Source: Ruminococcus flavefaciens (lineage in GTDB: Bacteria > Bacillota > Clostridia > Oscillospirales > Ruminococcaceae). From it: a stretch of 64,000 nt of DNA. The DNA lies in NCBI GenBank assembly GCA_023667045.1, contig JAMPAU010000002.1, positions 266,842 through 330,841 on the forward strand, read 5' to 3'. Position numbers and translations under genes: made by a program. The notes under the pieces are model-generated. The model made no database searches, had not been told where the DNA came from, and was given only the letters and a program-made list of their open reading frames with translations. This document shows, in pieces, positions 7,986 through 18,937 of the stretch. Position 1 is the first letter of the stretch. Every line of letters begins with the position of its first letter.

Positions 7986-9341
7986 TCACTGTAAATTAAT
8001 CGAATCAAGCATAATCTGTGCTATCTGCTCGGTAGTGGCAAAGCCAGCGTTTTTATCCTCAATAAGTATGCAGAATGCTATCGGCTTATTCGGGTCATCA
8101 ACAAATCCGACAAGCAGTGAATTTTCCTTTTCGCCTTCCTCAACCTGTGCCGTACCGCTCTTTACGCCGAGAGTATAACCGCTTATCGTGTAGGCATAGT
8201 GGTTTGCACCGTTGGTAAGAAGAATCTGTCTGACAGTATTTGCTGTATCTGGTGAAAAAATCTGTTTGCTGAACTTTGTCTTTGCGGTTTCTGTTATATC
8301 GCCGTCAACGTCTGTCACATGGTCTATAAGGTGAGGCATTGTCATTTTACCTGTGCCGTTGGCTATTGCACTCTGCCACATCATAAGCTGTATTGGGCTT
8401 ACCATTGTATCGCCCTGACCGATACAGCCCCACTGCGTTCTGAACTCATGTTTATCCACAAGTGTAGTAGAAGCAGTTTCGCACTGTATTCCGTCAATGT
8501 CTATGTATTCCATTTCATCATCATTGACAGCATAGCCGAGTTTTCTGTACTTCTTGATTATATCATTCAGGTCAAGCTCCTCATCTTCAACAAGCTGTGC
8601 AAAGAAAGGATTACAGCTGTTTTCCACTGCCTGCTGTATGTTCTGCTCGCCGTGACCGCTCCAGTTATGGCAGTCAATAGTATCGCCGTTCATGTTGGTA
8701 TAGTGACCGGCACAGCTATACATCTTTGAAAAAAGTTTATCTGCACCGAGTATTTCGAGTACGGAAACAACCGTTGATACTTTCTGTGTAGAGCCGGGTA
8801 CTGTACGGTACATATTTTTGGAAATAAGCGTACCGCTTTCAAAATATTCTATACCGTCATAACCCTTTGTCACGTCAAGCGACGGCAGACTTGTGCAGAC
8901 GAGTATTTCACCGGTTTTGTAATTGTATGCTACAGCACAGCCTTTCTGAAAACCATAAGCATTGTATACCGCACGGTTGGCGTTATGGTCAAGAGTAGTA
9001 TAGATAGCAGATTTTCCGTCTTCGATAGAGCCGGAAGAAAAACTGTAGTTGCTGAGTTTTTCAAGATTCTGGGCAACGAGGGTATTTGTCATCTGACCTT
9101 TATTGTCGCCTATGAGATTTCCGACATCAACAAAGAAATTATCTTCATACCAGCCTTTTCCCGTGCCGTCAAAAAGCACACCGCCGTTACGGTCATAAAC
9201 CATACCGAGAGACTGGTTTTCAGAATTTGATACATAGAACCTCGCTTCCGTCCGGATTTTTATTGTAAGCACAGCCATTGCTATTATAAAGAAAAGTATA
9301 AAAAGGCTTATCATATACTGTGAGCGTCTTATGCCTTTCAT
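7986..9341 (-). CDS. Penicillin-binding protein, transpeptidase (PbpA/FtsI class)
   Basis: Peptidoglycan DD-transpeptidase anchored by one N-terminal helix (residues 9-28). The three active-site motifs are present: STQK at 184-187, SCN at 242-244 and KSGT at 394-397. At 451 aa it has the short N-terminal part typical of PbpA-like class B PBPs. It overlaps the upstream FtsW/RodA gene by four bases, so it is very likely the cognate transpeptidase of that glycosyltransferase. Whether it serves division, elongation or a developmental stage cannot be told. Confidence 0.92.
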   Translation of the reverse strand: MKGIRRSQYMISLFILFFIIAMAVLTIKIRTEARFYVSNSENQSLGMVYDRNGGVLFDGTGKGWYEDNFFVDVGNLIGDNKGQMTNTLVAQNLEKLSNYSFSSGSIEDGKSAIYTTLDHNANRAVYNAYGFQKGCAVAYNYKTGEILVCTSLPSLDVTKGYDGIEYFESGTLISKNMYRTVPGSTQKVSTVVSVLEILGADKLFSKMYSCAGHYTNMNGDTIDCHNWSGHGEQNIQQAVENSCNPFFAQLVEDEELDLNDIIKKYRKLGYAVNDDEMEYIDIDGIQCETASTTLVDKHEFRTQWGCIGQGDTMVSPIQLMMWQSAIANGTGKMTMPHLIDHVTDVDGDITETAKTKFSKQIFSPDTANTVRQILLTNGANHYAYTISGYTLGVKSGTAQVEEGEKENSLLVGFVDDPNKPIAFCILIEDKNAGFATTEQIAQIMLDSINLQ

Positions 9342-10606
9342 GCCGACCGCCTCCTTGCAACAGGATTTTTTATTTCCGGCGACTGCGATGCCATAAGCAT
9401 ACCTGCCATAAGTCCGCTCGCTATCATTGAACTACCTCCGGCTGATATAAACGGAATTGTTACGCCAGTAAATGGAATGAGATTACATGAACCGAAAATA
9501 TTAAGAGCCATCTGCATTATAAAGTATGCACATACGCCGGAAGTCATTGTGGCATGGTAGTATGAACAAGGCGGATTAAAAAGAGGTGTGGCAATAAGTA
9601 TAATTATTGCAAAAATTAATAAGAGTGCAAATATAAGTCCCCATTCCTCGCTTATCGTGGCAAATACTATATCGCTTTCATAGGCGAATACCTCGCACAG
9701 GCTGCCTTTTCCTGCTCCCTTTCCGAACCAGCCACCCTCTGCTATTGCTATAAGTGCGTGGGACTGTTGCCAGCCGTTTCCGCTCCTGTCGTTCCATATA
9801 TCAGCGTGGAGACGTTGCTGAACATATTCCGGAGCAAATTTAAGGGCTATTATTACGGCTATCAGAAGAATGACACCTGCCGTTATCAGAGTTTTTCTGG
9901 AAAATTTCGCTTTTGGGTAGCATATTCTAAGAAAGAATCCGCTGATGAATATTCCCATAAAGGTAGGCAGACTGCCTAAATCTCTGCACCACCATTGGAG
10001 CAGGCATATTGTGAGGGTAAGTCCATAAAGGGCGAAGTTTTCATATACCACAAAGAAACAGGCAACCTTACGCTTGTTCTGCTGTTCTGCTACTGTGGTG
10101 GCACAGGCAAGCACAAACAACGGCTTTATAAATTCTGACGGCTGTATAGATATAGAGTCGCCTATCTCTATCCACATACTTCTTGAACCGGTAAGAGTAA
10201 GTATTATTACCATAAGTATGCCTATACCGATATATACGTATTTTTTCTGCATCTGCAACCATTTGTAGTTACGGCAGAGAACAAAACCGACCTTTGAGGC
10301 GATAAGCGAAACTATACAGGTTATGTAATGCTTTATTGAAAGATTTACTCCGCCGAAACACGACTGGAAAATAACACTCATATTCAGAATCAGTATAAGC
10401 ATGAAGTCAACAGCAAAACTCCGCTGTCTGAACATCTTCATCACAATAAACCATGTAAGGTCAAGCAACAATACAGCCACTGCAAGAATTATGACATTTG
10501 TTGCACTTTCATAACTGCCGTTTACGTATACATTCAAAAGCATAGCTGAATGTGTCAGCAGAACAAAAAGGCATGATATAAGATAAAGGAAGATATTAAC
10601 GTACAT
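9338..10606 (-). CDS. FtsW/RodA/SpoVE-family peptidoglycan glycosyltransferase
   Basis: SEDS-family polytopic membrane protein of 422 aa with about ten hydrophobic helices. The sequence shows the family hallmarks: GSRSMWIEIG and SIQPSEFIKPL near residue 160, a WNDRSGNGWQQSHALIAI segment near residue 275, GKGAGKG, and the end motif PFISAGGSSMIASGL. These enzymes polymerise lipid II with a partner class B PBP, here the next gene. It overlaps the FHA gene by 11 bases and the PBP gene by four, forming a coupled three-gene unit. FtsW, RodA and SpoVE cannot be separated on sequence alone. Confidence 0.92.
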   Translation of the reverse strand: MYVNIFLYLISCLFVLLTHSAMLLNVYVNGSYESATNVIILAVAVLLLDLTWFIVMKMFRQRSFAVDFMLILILNMSVIFQSCFGGVNLSIKHYITCIVSLIASKVGFVLCRNYKWLQMQKKYVYIGIGILMVIILTLTGSRSMWIEIGDSISIQPSEFIKPLFVLACATTVAEQQNKRKVACFFVVYENFALYGLTLTICLLQWWCRDLGSLPTFMGIFISGFFLRICYPKAKFSRKTLITAGVILLIAVIIALKFAPEYVQQRLHADIWNDRSGNGWQQSHALIAIAEGGWFGKGAGKGSLCEVFAYESDIVFATISEEWGLIFALLLIFAIIILIATPLFNPPCSYYHATMTSGVCAYFIMQMALNIFGSCNLIPFTGVTIPFISAGGSSMIASGLMAGMLMASQSPEIKNPVARRRSA

Positions 10607-11027
10607 TGTTCACCCTCCTGCGTCTGAAAACAAGTCTTCTGTTGCCGAGATTGATAACGTCATTTTCGTAAAGAATGCACTGTCTTACAAGATTGCCGTT
10701 AACGAAAACGCCGGACTTTGAGCCGATGTCGGTAATAGTCCATATGCCGTCGGCAACAGTCATTATTGCATGATAGCGTGATACTGACAAATCCGGCAGA
10801 CGTATGTCAGCAGAAGCGTGTCTGCCTATAAGTATTTCGTCACAGTTAAGGGGATATGAGATATTCGGCTCTGAAAGCTCCATAAAGCCCGAAACTGCAT
10901 TCCAGTACTGGCGTGCGTGTTTTCTTTCATTGTGCGATACAAGAAAAAGTATAGATATGCACAAGACAAGAATAAAAGCTGAAATTAAACACAGAGAATA
11001 ATAGGGCATATCATTTAAGAAATCCAT
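10596..11027 (-). CDS. Membrane-anchored FHA-domain protein
   Basis: An N-terminal transmembrane helix (about residues 10-30) is followed by a cytoplasmic forkhead-associated domain: IGRHASADIRL (phosphothreonine-binding Arg and Ser), SVSRYHA, then DIGSKSGVFVNG near residue 108. FHA domains bind phosphothreonine partners. It is first of the FHA-SEDS-PBP unit, like the FHA genes beside rodA-pbpA in Actinobacteria, but here no PASTA kinase or phosphatase is adjacent. Inference: it recruits a Thr-phosphorylated regulator to the cell-wall synthase. Confidence 0.9.
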   Translation of the reverse strand: MDFLNDMPYYSLCLISAFILVLCISILFLVSHNERKHARQYWNAVSGFMELSEPNISYPLNCDEILIGRHASADIRLPDLSVSRYHAIMTVADGIWTITDIGSKSGVFVNGNLVRQCILYENDVINLGNRRLVFRRRRVNNVR

Positions 11028-11074
11028 AAAACACCTCCATAGCGTTGAGAATTTTTCTTGCAGGACTATAGAAT

Positions 11075-11103
11075 ATTATATCACATACTGCCGGATTTTT
11101 CAA
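11075..11103 (-). promoter_or_regulatory. Promoter of the FHA-SEDS-PBP operon
   Basis: Minus strand: TTGAAA, 17-base spacer, TATAAT, about 50 bases before the FHA gene start, which has the Shine-Dalgarno GGAGGTG. Confidence 0.75.
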
Positions 11104-11150
11104 TATCCGTTACTGATATGTATATATAATGTGACCATTCTGTAAATAAA

Positions 11151-11187
11151 AAAGGAAGACGGAGTATCAAAACCCCGTACTTCCTTT
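11151..11187 (-). terminator. Terminator of the SleB-like gene
   Basis: Minus strand: AAAGGAAG(T)ACGG pairs with CCGTCTTCCTTT with one bulge and is followed by a T-rich run. It lies 20 bases past the stop at 11208. Confidence 0.8.
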
Positions 11188-11207
11188 GAAAACGTATGTA
11201 CAATTAT

Positions 11208-12203
11208 TTACTGACTTACTGAAAAATAATTCTGGTAGCCGTCGCCGAAGAAATACAGATAACCCTGAGAGAATGAATAGGGGTCGCTGAAATAGAGGTC
11301 AACGGCAGAAATTACGCTGTCGGTAACTTCATAGGAGTAACCGCCGAGATAGGTATATGTTTCAGAGCCTTCAAACTGATAAGGCTGTGTGAGAACTTCA
11401 TATACTGTATTCGGAAACAGCGGGCTGTATACTCTGTTCATAATAACTTCAACTACATTAGCCTTGCTGTAAATATCAATCCAGTCCGAGCCAGCCTCAT
11501 GAGCGACAGCATTGCATAAAAGAATGTAATCGCTTTCAGATATGTAGTTAAGACCGGATACATAAGTATCAACAACTTCCGGCTCTGTATAGACAGATTC
11601 TTCCACTATATATTCTTCTACTGCCGGTTCTTCGTATACTGGTTCTTCATATGCTAATGCTGTAGTTGTTTCCATATAAAACCACTCAGCAGGCTCTGTA
11701 AACTCTGTTGTAGTGGTTGTGGTTGTTGTTTCTGTGGTGGTGGTAGTGGTGGTTGTAGTTGTTATGGCAACTGCTGTTGTTGTAACAATTTCTTCTGCTT
11801 CTTCTGCCACAGCAGGAGAATTTTCTGTATCTGTATAAGATACATCTGAGACAACTGATGTCACAGCCTCTTGTGTAAGGACTGTTTCTGTAGTGTTTAC
11901 TTCTGTATAGATTGTTGTAAGCTCTTTTGTCATTACATCGACAATGCATTCTTGATTCATTGCCGGTACTTCTTCTGTATAATATTCTGTATCTGCTGTG
12001 ATAAATTCTGTGTTTTCACCTATGGGCTCGGTGAAAGTCGGCATAGTATTTGCGAGCTTTTGGTTCTCGAAACCGAAAACCTCTTGATTATTCATTTTTC
12101 CTACCATGTTTCCTGATACTGCACAATCTGCAATAAGGACACAGCCTGTAATGCATGAAGCAACCATTGCACAAACACAAACTGCCGTTTTACCTTTACT
12201 CAT
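11208..12203 (-). CDS. Secreted SleB-like cell wall hydrolase with Thr-rich linker
   Basis: 331 aa in three parts. The N-terminus has a hydrophobic export segment (about residues 7-30) with a Cys at TGCVL, so it could be a lipoprotein or a signal-anchored protein. The middle (about residues 40-215) is low complexity and dominated by Thr, Glu and Val, including long Thr runs near residue 150. The C-terminal 115 residues match the SleB/CwlJ-type hydrolase domain: LLCNAVAHEAG with the putative catalytic Glu, VVEVIMNRV and PNTVYEVLTQPYQF. Such enzymes cleave peptidoglycan. The Thr-rich linker is of the kind seen in exported Ruminococcus enzymes and may be glycosylated. It is monocistronic with its own promoter and terminator. 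Confidence 0.85.
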   Translation of the reverse strand: MSKGKTAVCVCAMVASCITGCVLIADCAVSGNMVGKMNNQEVFGFENQKLANTMPTFTEPIGENTEFITADTEYYTEEVPAMNQECIVDVMTKELTTIYTEVNTTETVLTQEAVTSVVSDVSYTDTENSPAVAEEAEEIVTTTAVAITTTTTTTTTTETTTTTTTTEFTEPAEWFYMETTTALAYEEPVYEEPAVEEYIVEESVYTEPEVVDTYVSGLNYISESDYILLCNAVAHEAGSDWIDIYSKANVVEVIMNRVYSPLFPNTVYEVLTQPYQFEGSETYTYLGGYSYEVTDSVISAVDLYFSDPYSFSQGYLYFFGDGYQNYFSVSQ

Positions 12204-12257
12204 CGACTCAATCCTTTCCCCGAAAATTTTTTCGGACGCTCTTTCTGAGCTGAGATA

Positions 12258-12286
12258 ATAATAGCATATATCGCATGAAATGGCAA
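12258..12286 (-). promoter_or_regulatory. Promoter of the SleB-like gene
   Basis: Minus strand: TTGCCA, 17-base spacer, TATTAT. Between it and the start is a small hairpin (CCGAAAA/TTTTCGG, around 12217-12233) just ahead of the Shine-Dalgarno AAAGGA. Confidence 0.6.
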
Positions 12287-12650
12287 TACTTTTTGAAATT
12301 TTTCCATTTTACGCCCAAAAAGAGACAGTTAAAAAAAGCATTATCGGGTAAAATGATACAAAAAAGGTTAATAAATTATGTATGAAAAATTTATTTGATA
12401 TGAATAAAACAAAAAATATATCTGTAAATGGTTACAGAAATGTTACAAGAGATACAAAACAGTGAAACAGCAGATAAAACAGAAATATGTAAATTACAGG
12501 AAAAATAATATTATTCACCTTGTTTTATGGGGATTTATGGCTTTATTCATTTTTGTAACAATATTGTTAATGATTACAGATTGTAACCGAAAAATGTCGC
12601 TTGTCCGCATTAAGTCTGTTATATCTGCATAAAAATACACGGTATGACAT
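12287..12650. other. AT-rich divergent intergenic region
   Basis: About 360 bases between the leftward SleB-like promoter and the rightward ligA promoter. It is strongly AT-rich, has no convincing reading frame, and no hairpin I would call a terminator. I see nothing assignable in it. Confidence 0.6.
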
Positions 12651-14699
<2,049 letters not shown>

Positions 14700-14720
14700 A
14701 ACAAGGAGAACGTTACAGAA

Positions 14721-15068
14721 ATGAAAAATGATGATAATTTACCACGTTTTTTCAGGACAAAGCAATTAGATGATAAAGCACCGGAAATTGAATCTGTCCG
14801 GAAAAAAGTAATTGCTTTTTCACAGAAACAAGCCAACGCAACTATTGAAGAAATTCCGGACGGTTTCATAATCAAAACTGATACGTACAAAATCTGTGCC
14901 TTTGACAGAACTATATGCATAAATTACTATAATCCGTCAGACAAAGAAGTGCTTTATTCTGCTGATATTAACATGGAATCCGGTTTAATCACAACTAATA
15001 TTCCAACAGATTATGAGGACTTTTCAGAATTATTAGATGATACATTAGCAATTATTGGTGATGTATAA
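14721..15068 (+). CDS. Hypothetical protein, 115 aa
   Basis: No family recognised. Small acidic soluble protein without signal or membrane segment. The centre alternates strand-like stretches (GFIIKTDTYKICAFDRTICINYYN), and the end is acidic (YEDFSELLDDTLAIIGD). The ATG has AAGGAGAA upstream. Its stop TAA shares a base with the ATG of the macrodomain gene (TAATG), so the two are translationally coupled and may work together. Confidence 0.65.
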   Translation: MKNDDNLPRFFRTKQLDDKAPEIESVRKKVIAFSQKQANATIEEIPDGFIIKTDTYKICAFDRTICINYYNPSDKEVLYSADINMESGLITTNIPTDYEDFSELLDDTLAIIGDV

Positions 15069-15478
15069 TGATTTACACAGAAGAAAAACGTGACCTCTTT
15101 TCAGTGCCAGAAGATTATTATTTAGTTCATTGTGTAAGTGCTGATTTTGTTTTAGGCAAGGGCATAGCAATGGAGTTTAAAAAGCGTTTCGATATGAAAA
15201 ACAAACTCAGAAATTCCGGACAATCCGGAAAGTGCATACTCATTGACAGGGTATTCAATCTTGTCACCAAAGAAACCTGGAGACGTAAGCCCACTATGGA
15301 CAGCGTGAAAGAATGTCTTCACGAACTGCATAAACAGGTTACAGAAAAAAATATAAAAAAACTCGCTATGCCACTTATTGCCTGTGGTCTCGACGGCATG
15401 AAATGGGAAGAAGTCTCTGAGCAGGTGAGGGATATTTTCAGCGGTACTGACGTTGAAATACTCGTCTGCTATATGTAA
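15068..15478 (+). CDS. TARG1-like macrodomain protein (probable ADP-ribose hydrolase)
   Basis: 136 aa, essentially a single macrodomain. The N-terminal VHCVSADFVLGKGIAMEFKK (residues 20-39) and the later MPLIACGLDGMKWEEV (residues 101-116) track human TARG1/OARD1 closely, including a Lys pair at 38-39 and Asp109 in the positions of the TARG1 catalytic Lys and Asp. TARG1-type domains, including the DarG antitoxin, remove ADP-ribose from Glu or from DNA bases, or deacylate O-acyl-ADP-ribose. No DarT-like toxin is adjacent. The neighbours are a coupled 115-aa protein and an ArsC/Spx-like protein 13 bases on. Substrate unknown; family call strong. Confidence 0.85.
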   Translation: MIYTEEKRDLFSVPEDYYLVHCVSADFVLGKGIAMEFKKRFDMKNKLRNSGQSGKCILIDRVFNLVTKETWRRKPTMDSVKECLHELHKQVTEKNIKKLAMPLIACGLDGMKWEEVSEQVRDIFSGTDVEILVCYM

Positions 15479-15491
15479 GGAGGTGAAAACT

Positions 15492-15842
15492 ATGCTGTAT
15501 GTATGTTATCCAAAATGCACAACCTGTAAAAAGGCTCAGAAATGGCTTGACGGCAAGGGCTTTGAATACACTATGAGAGACATAAAAGAAAATAATCCGT
15601 CATACGACGAGCTGAAAGAATGGCACAGTAAAAGCGGTCTGCCTTTAAAGAGTTTTTTCAATACAAGCGGAAATTTATATAAATCCATGAACCTTAAAGA
15701 AAGACTTCCCGAAATGTCAGACGATGAACAGTTAAAACTGCTTGCGACTGACGGAATGTTAGTCAAAAGACCTATTCTTGTTACAGAAAATACCGTGCTT
15801 GTCGGATTTAAAGAAAAAGAATGGGAAGAAATCATTAAATAA
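15492..15842 (+). CDS. ArsC/Spx-family thioredoxin-fold protein
   Basis: 116 aa of the arsenate-reductase-like family. The start at 15492 is set by AAGGAGGTG at 15478-15486; the longer frame overlaps the macrodomain gene and is unlikely. The redox site is CTTC (YPKCTTCKKAQKWL near residue 4), followed by the thioredoxin-like fold with FNTSGNLYKS near residue 58 and the cis-Pro strand MLVKRPILV near residue 94. Such proteins are glutathione- or thioredoxin-linked reductases, or Spx-like RNA polymerase regulators. The absence of ars genes argues against arsenate detoxification as the assigned role. Confidence 0.85.
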   Translation: MLYVCYPKCTTCKKAQKWLDGKGFEYTMRDIKENNPSYDELKEWHSKSGLPLKSFFNTSGNLYKSMNLKERLPEMSDDEQLKLLATDGMLVKRPILVTENTVLVGFKEKEWEEIIK

Positions 15843-15847
15843 CAGAC

Positions 15848-15882
15848 AAACCGGAGAGCAGGAGAGTTTCTCCGGTTTTTTG
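15848..15882 (+). terminator. Terminator after the ArsC/Spx-like gene
   Basis: AAACCGGAGA (15848-15857) pairs with TCTCCGGTTT (15869-15878) and runs into T6. It separates the ligA-macrodomain group from the copper ATPase. Confidence 0.85.
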
Positions 15883-15925
15883 TTTTATTAATAAAACTGC
15901 TGTTACAGTTAGGCAGAGTTAATAA

Positions 15926-15956
15926 TTGCCTGTTTTTTCTCCGGATATGATATAAT
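15926..15956 (+). promoter_or_regulatory. Possible promoter of the copper ATPase gene
   Basis: TATAAT at 15951-15956 is a good -10. The best -35 (TTGCCT at 15926) is 19 bases away, longer than ideal, as often seen where an activator or repressor acts. No clear CopY- or CsoR-type operator was recognised. Confidence 0.4.
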
Positions 15957-15985
15957 AAGTACATAAAATAAAAGGAGGAATTTAA

Positions 15986-18493
15986 TTGAAACAATTCAAT
16001 GTTACAGGCATGAGCTGTGCGGCGTGTTCGGCGAGGGTGGAAAAAGCCGTGAATGCTGTAAACGGTGTAACATCATGTTCCGTGAGCCTGCTCACCAACT
16101 CTATGGGCGTTGAGGGAACGGCAAACGACAGCGATATAATAAATGCCGTAAAAAATGCCGGTTACGGTGCAACGCTGAAAGGCGGTTCAGATACTGCACA
16201 GTCTACAGCCGATGAAGATTCTCTGGCAGACCACGAAACACCAGTACTGAAAAAAAGGCTTTTCACGTCTGTAGGATTTCTTATTCTGCTTATGTATATC
16301 TCTATGGGTTATAGTATGTGGGGATTTCCTCTGCCGTCTTTCATGGACGGAAACTATATAATGATTGGCATTATAGAAATGTTGCTTGCCGGTATAATAA
16401 TGATTATAAATCAGAAGTTTTTCATAAGCGGATTCAAGAGCCTTTTTCACAGGTCGCCGAATATGGACACGCTCGTTGCACTGGGTTCGGGAGCGTCTTT
16501 CGGCTACAGCCTGTACCAACTGCTTGCAATGACCGACGCACAGTTAAAAGGTCTTGAAACAATGCACTATATGCATGAGTTTTATTTTGAGTCTGCTGGA
16601 ACTATCCTCACTCTTATAACGGTTGGAAAAATGCTTGAAGCACGTTCAAAAGGCAAGACTACCGACGCACTCAAAAGCCTTATGAGACTTGCCCCGAAAA
16701 CTGCTGTTATAATTGAAGATGGCATAGAGAAGACTATTCCGGCAGAACAGGTAAAGAAAGGCAATATATTTGTTGTAAGACCTGGTGAAAGTATTCCTGT
16801 TGATGCAGTGATAACAGAGGGCGAAAGTGCCGTTAACGAATCTGCACTTACTGGTGAGAGCATTCCGGTGGACAAGACAGCAGGGGACAGCGTTTCCGGC
16901 GGAACACTCAACCAGTCCGGCTTTATAAAGTGCGAAGCAACAAGAGTGGGCGAAGATACGACCCTTTCACAGATAATAAAAATGGTAAGCGAAGCCTCAG
17001 CCACAAAAGCACCTATCGCCAAAACTGCCGATAAAGTTTCCGGTGTATTTGTTCCTGCTGTAATATGCATAGCGATAATTACTCTTATAGTGTGGCTGGC
17101 GGTCGGTCAGACTGTGGGATATTCTCTTGCAAGGGCTATATCCGTGCTTGTAATAAGCTGTCCTTGTGCATTGGGTCTTGCTACACCTGTGGCTATAATG
17201 GTGGGCAACGGCGTGGGAGCTAAAAACGGAATACTTTTCAAGACGGCTGTCTCACTGGAAGAAACCGGAAAGGTTAATGTAGTGGCACTTGACAAGACAG
17301 GCACGATAACTTCTGGAGAACCGAGAGTTACGGATATAATTACGGCTGACGGCTATGACGGAAATTATCTTCTTTCACTGGCGTATTCCCTTGAAAGAAA
17401 AAGCGAACACCCTTTAGCAAAGGCTGTTTTAATAAAGGCTGAACAGGAAAATATATCGGCGGACGAGGTGACAGGCTTTCAGGCATTATCCGGCAACGGT
17501 CTTACAGCTGAAAGAAACGGCGTGAAGATTTCCGGCGGTAACTATAAATTCATAAGCACTGTGGCAGACATTCCGGAAAATATAAAAGAGAGTTCAGAAA
17601 AACTTTCAGAGGACGGAAAAACCCCTTTATTCTTTGCAGAGGGAAAAAAACTCGCTGGTATAATAGCGGTTGCCGACGTTATCAGAGAAGACAGCACACA
17701 GGCGGTAAAAGATTTGCAGAATATGGGCATTCATGTTGTTATGATTACCGGAGACAATGAACGCACTGCAAAAGCTGTCGGCAGACAGGCAGGTGTTGAC
17801 GAGGTAATAGCAGGAGTACTTCCAGACGGTAAGGAAAGTGCTGTACGCAGTCTGAAAAGCAGAGGACGTGTGGCAATGGTCGGTGACGGTATAAACGACG
17901 CTCCGGCTCTCACCAGTGCCGATACCGGAATAGCTATCGGAGCAGGTGCAGATGTGGCGATTGATTCGGCTGATGTGGTACTCATGAAAAGCCGTCTGAG
18001 TGATGTGCCGTCAGCAATAAGACTTAGCCGTGCCGTATTAAGAAATATCCGTCAGAATCTTTTCTGGGCATTTATATATAACGTTATCGGAATACCTCTC
18101 GCCTGCGGAGTATATATAAAGATTTTCGGGTGGCAGTTAAACCCAATGTTTGGGGCTATGGCTATGAGCTTGTCGAGTTTCTGTGTGGTAACAAACGCTC
18201 TGAGACTTAACCTTGTAAAGATACACGATTCAAGCCATGACAGAAAGGTTAAGGAGCATACAAAAAATAATGACAGCGTTTCCGGCGGTACTCTTACAAT
18301 AAGCATAAAAGGAATGATGTGCGGTAACTGCGAGGCTCATGTCAGAAAAGCTCTGGAAGAAATGGGCGTAACCGTTACAGAGGTAAGCCACGAAAAAGGC
18401 ACAGCTGTTATTGAGGTCGGCGAAAATATAAGCCGTGAAAGTATGAAAAAGGCAATAGAAAATGAGGGCTATAAAGTAAAGAAATTCATATAA
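15986..18493 (+). CDS. copA: Copper-translocating P1B-type ATPase with HMA domains at both ends
   Basis: 835 aa. TTG start set by AAAGGAGGAA at 15970-15979. The N-terminal heavy-metal domain has GMSCAAC (residues 8-14), followed by membrane helices, the actuator segment with TGES, the ion-binding CPC in SCPCALGLATP, the phosphorylation site DKTGT, GDGIND, and two final helices. A second heavy-metal domain (GMMCGNC, near residue 773) sits at the extreme C-terminus, resembling a fused CopZ chaperone. CPC plus the two CxxC domains indicates Cu(I) export, though Ag+ is possible. The gene is transcribed alone, with terminators on both sides. Confidence 0.94.
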   Translation: MKQFNVTGMSCAACSARVEKAVNAVNGVTSCSVSLLTNSMGVEGTANDSDIINAVKNAGYGATLKGGSDTAQSTADEDSLADHETPVLKKRLFTSVGFLILLMYISMGYSMWGFPLPSFMDGNYIMIGIIEMLLAGIIMIINQKFFISGFKSLFHRSPNMDTLVALGSGASFGYSLYQLLAMTDAQLKGLETMHYMHEFYFESAGTILTLITVGKMLEARSKGKTTDALKSLMRLAPKTAVIIEDGIEKTIPAEQVKKGNIFVVRPGESIPVDAVITEGESAVNESALTGESIPVDKTAGDSVSGGTLNQSGFIKCEATRVGEDTTLSQIIKMVSEASATKAPIAKTADKVSGVFVPAVICIAIITLIVWLAVGQTVGYSLARAISVLVISCPCALGLATPVAIMVGNGVGAKNGILFKTAVSLEETGKVNVVALDKTGTITSGEPRVTDIITADGYDGNYLLSLAYSLERKSEHPLAKAVLIKAEQENISADEVTGFQALSGNGLTAERNGVKISGGNYKFISTVADIPENIKESSEKLSEDGKTPLFFAEGKKLAGIIAVADVIREDSTQAVKDLQNMGIHVVMITGDNERTAKAVGRQAGVDEVIAGVLPDGKESAVRSLKSRGRVAMVGDGINDAPALTSADTGIAIGAGADVAIDSADVVLMKSRLSDVPSAIRLSRAVLRNIRQNLFWAFIYNVIGIPLACGVYIKIFGWQLNPMFGAMAMSLSSFCVVTNALRLNLVKIHDSSHDRKVKEHTKNNDSVSGGTLTISIKGMMCGNCEAHVRKALEEMGVTVTEVSHEKGTAVIEVGENISRESMKKAIENEGYKVKKFI

Positions 18494-18494
18494 T

Positions 18495-18526
18495 AAAAAT
18501 CCGGAGTGCTATGCTCCAGATTTTTT
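18495..18526 (+). terminator. Terminator of copA
   Basis: AAAATCCGGAG pairs with CTCCAGATTTT around a 7-base loop with one internal mismatch and is followed by a T run. Confidence 0.8.
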
Positions 18527-18585
18527 ACTTTTGGGGACGATAATCAGCTATTATAAAAACAGCATTTATTGTCCCCCCGAAAAGA

Positions 18586-18901
<316 letters not shown>

Positions 18902-18937
18902 CGAAATGAGCGGTTGCAATTAATAATTATAAACGTT

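Noticed and set aside
11686-11949. Minus-strand frame rich in Asn, His and Tyr inside the SleB-like gene
   Set aside because: Shadow of the Thr-codon repeats of the real gene in another frame.
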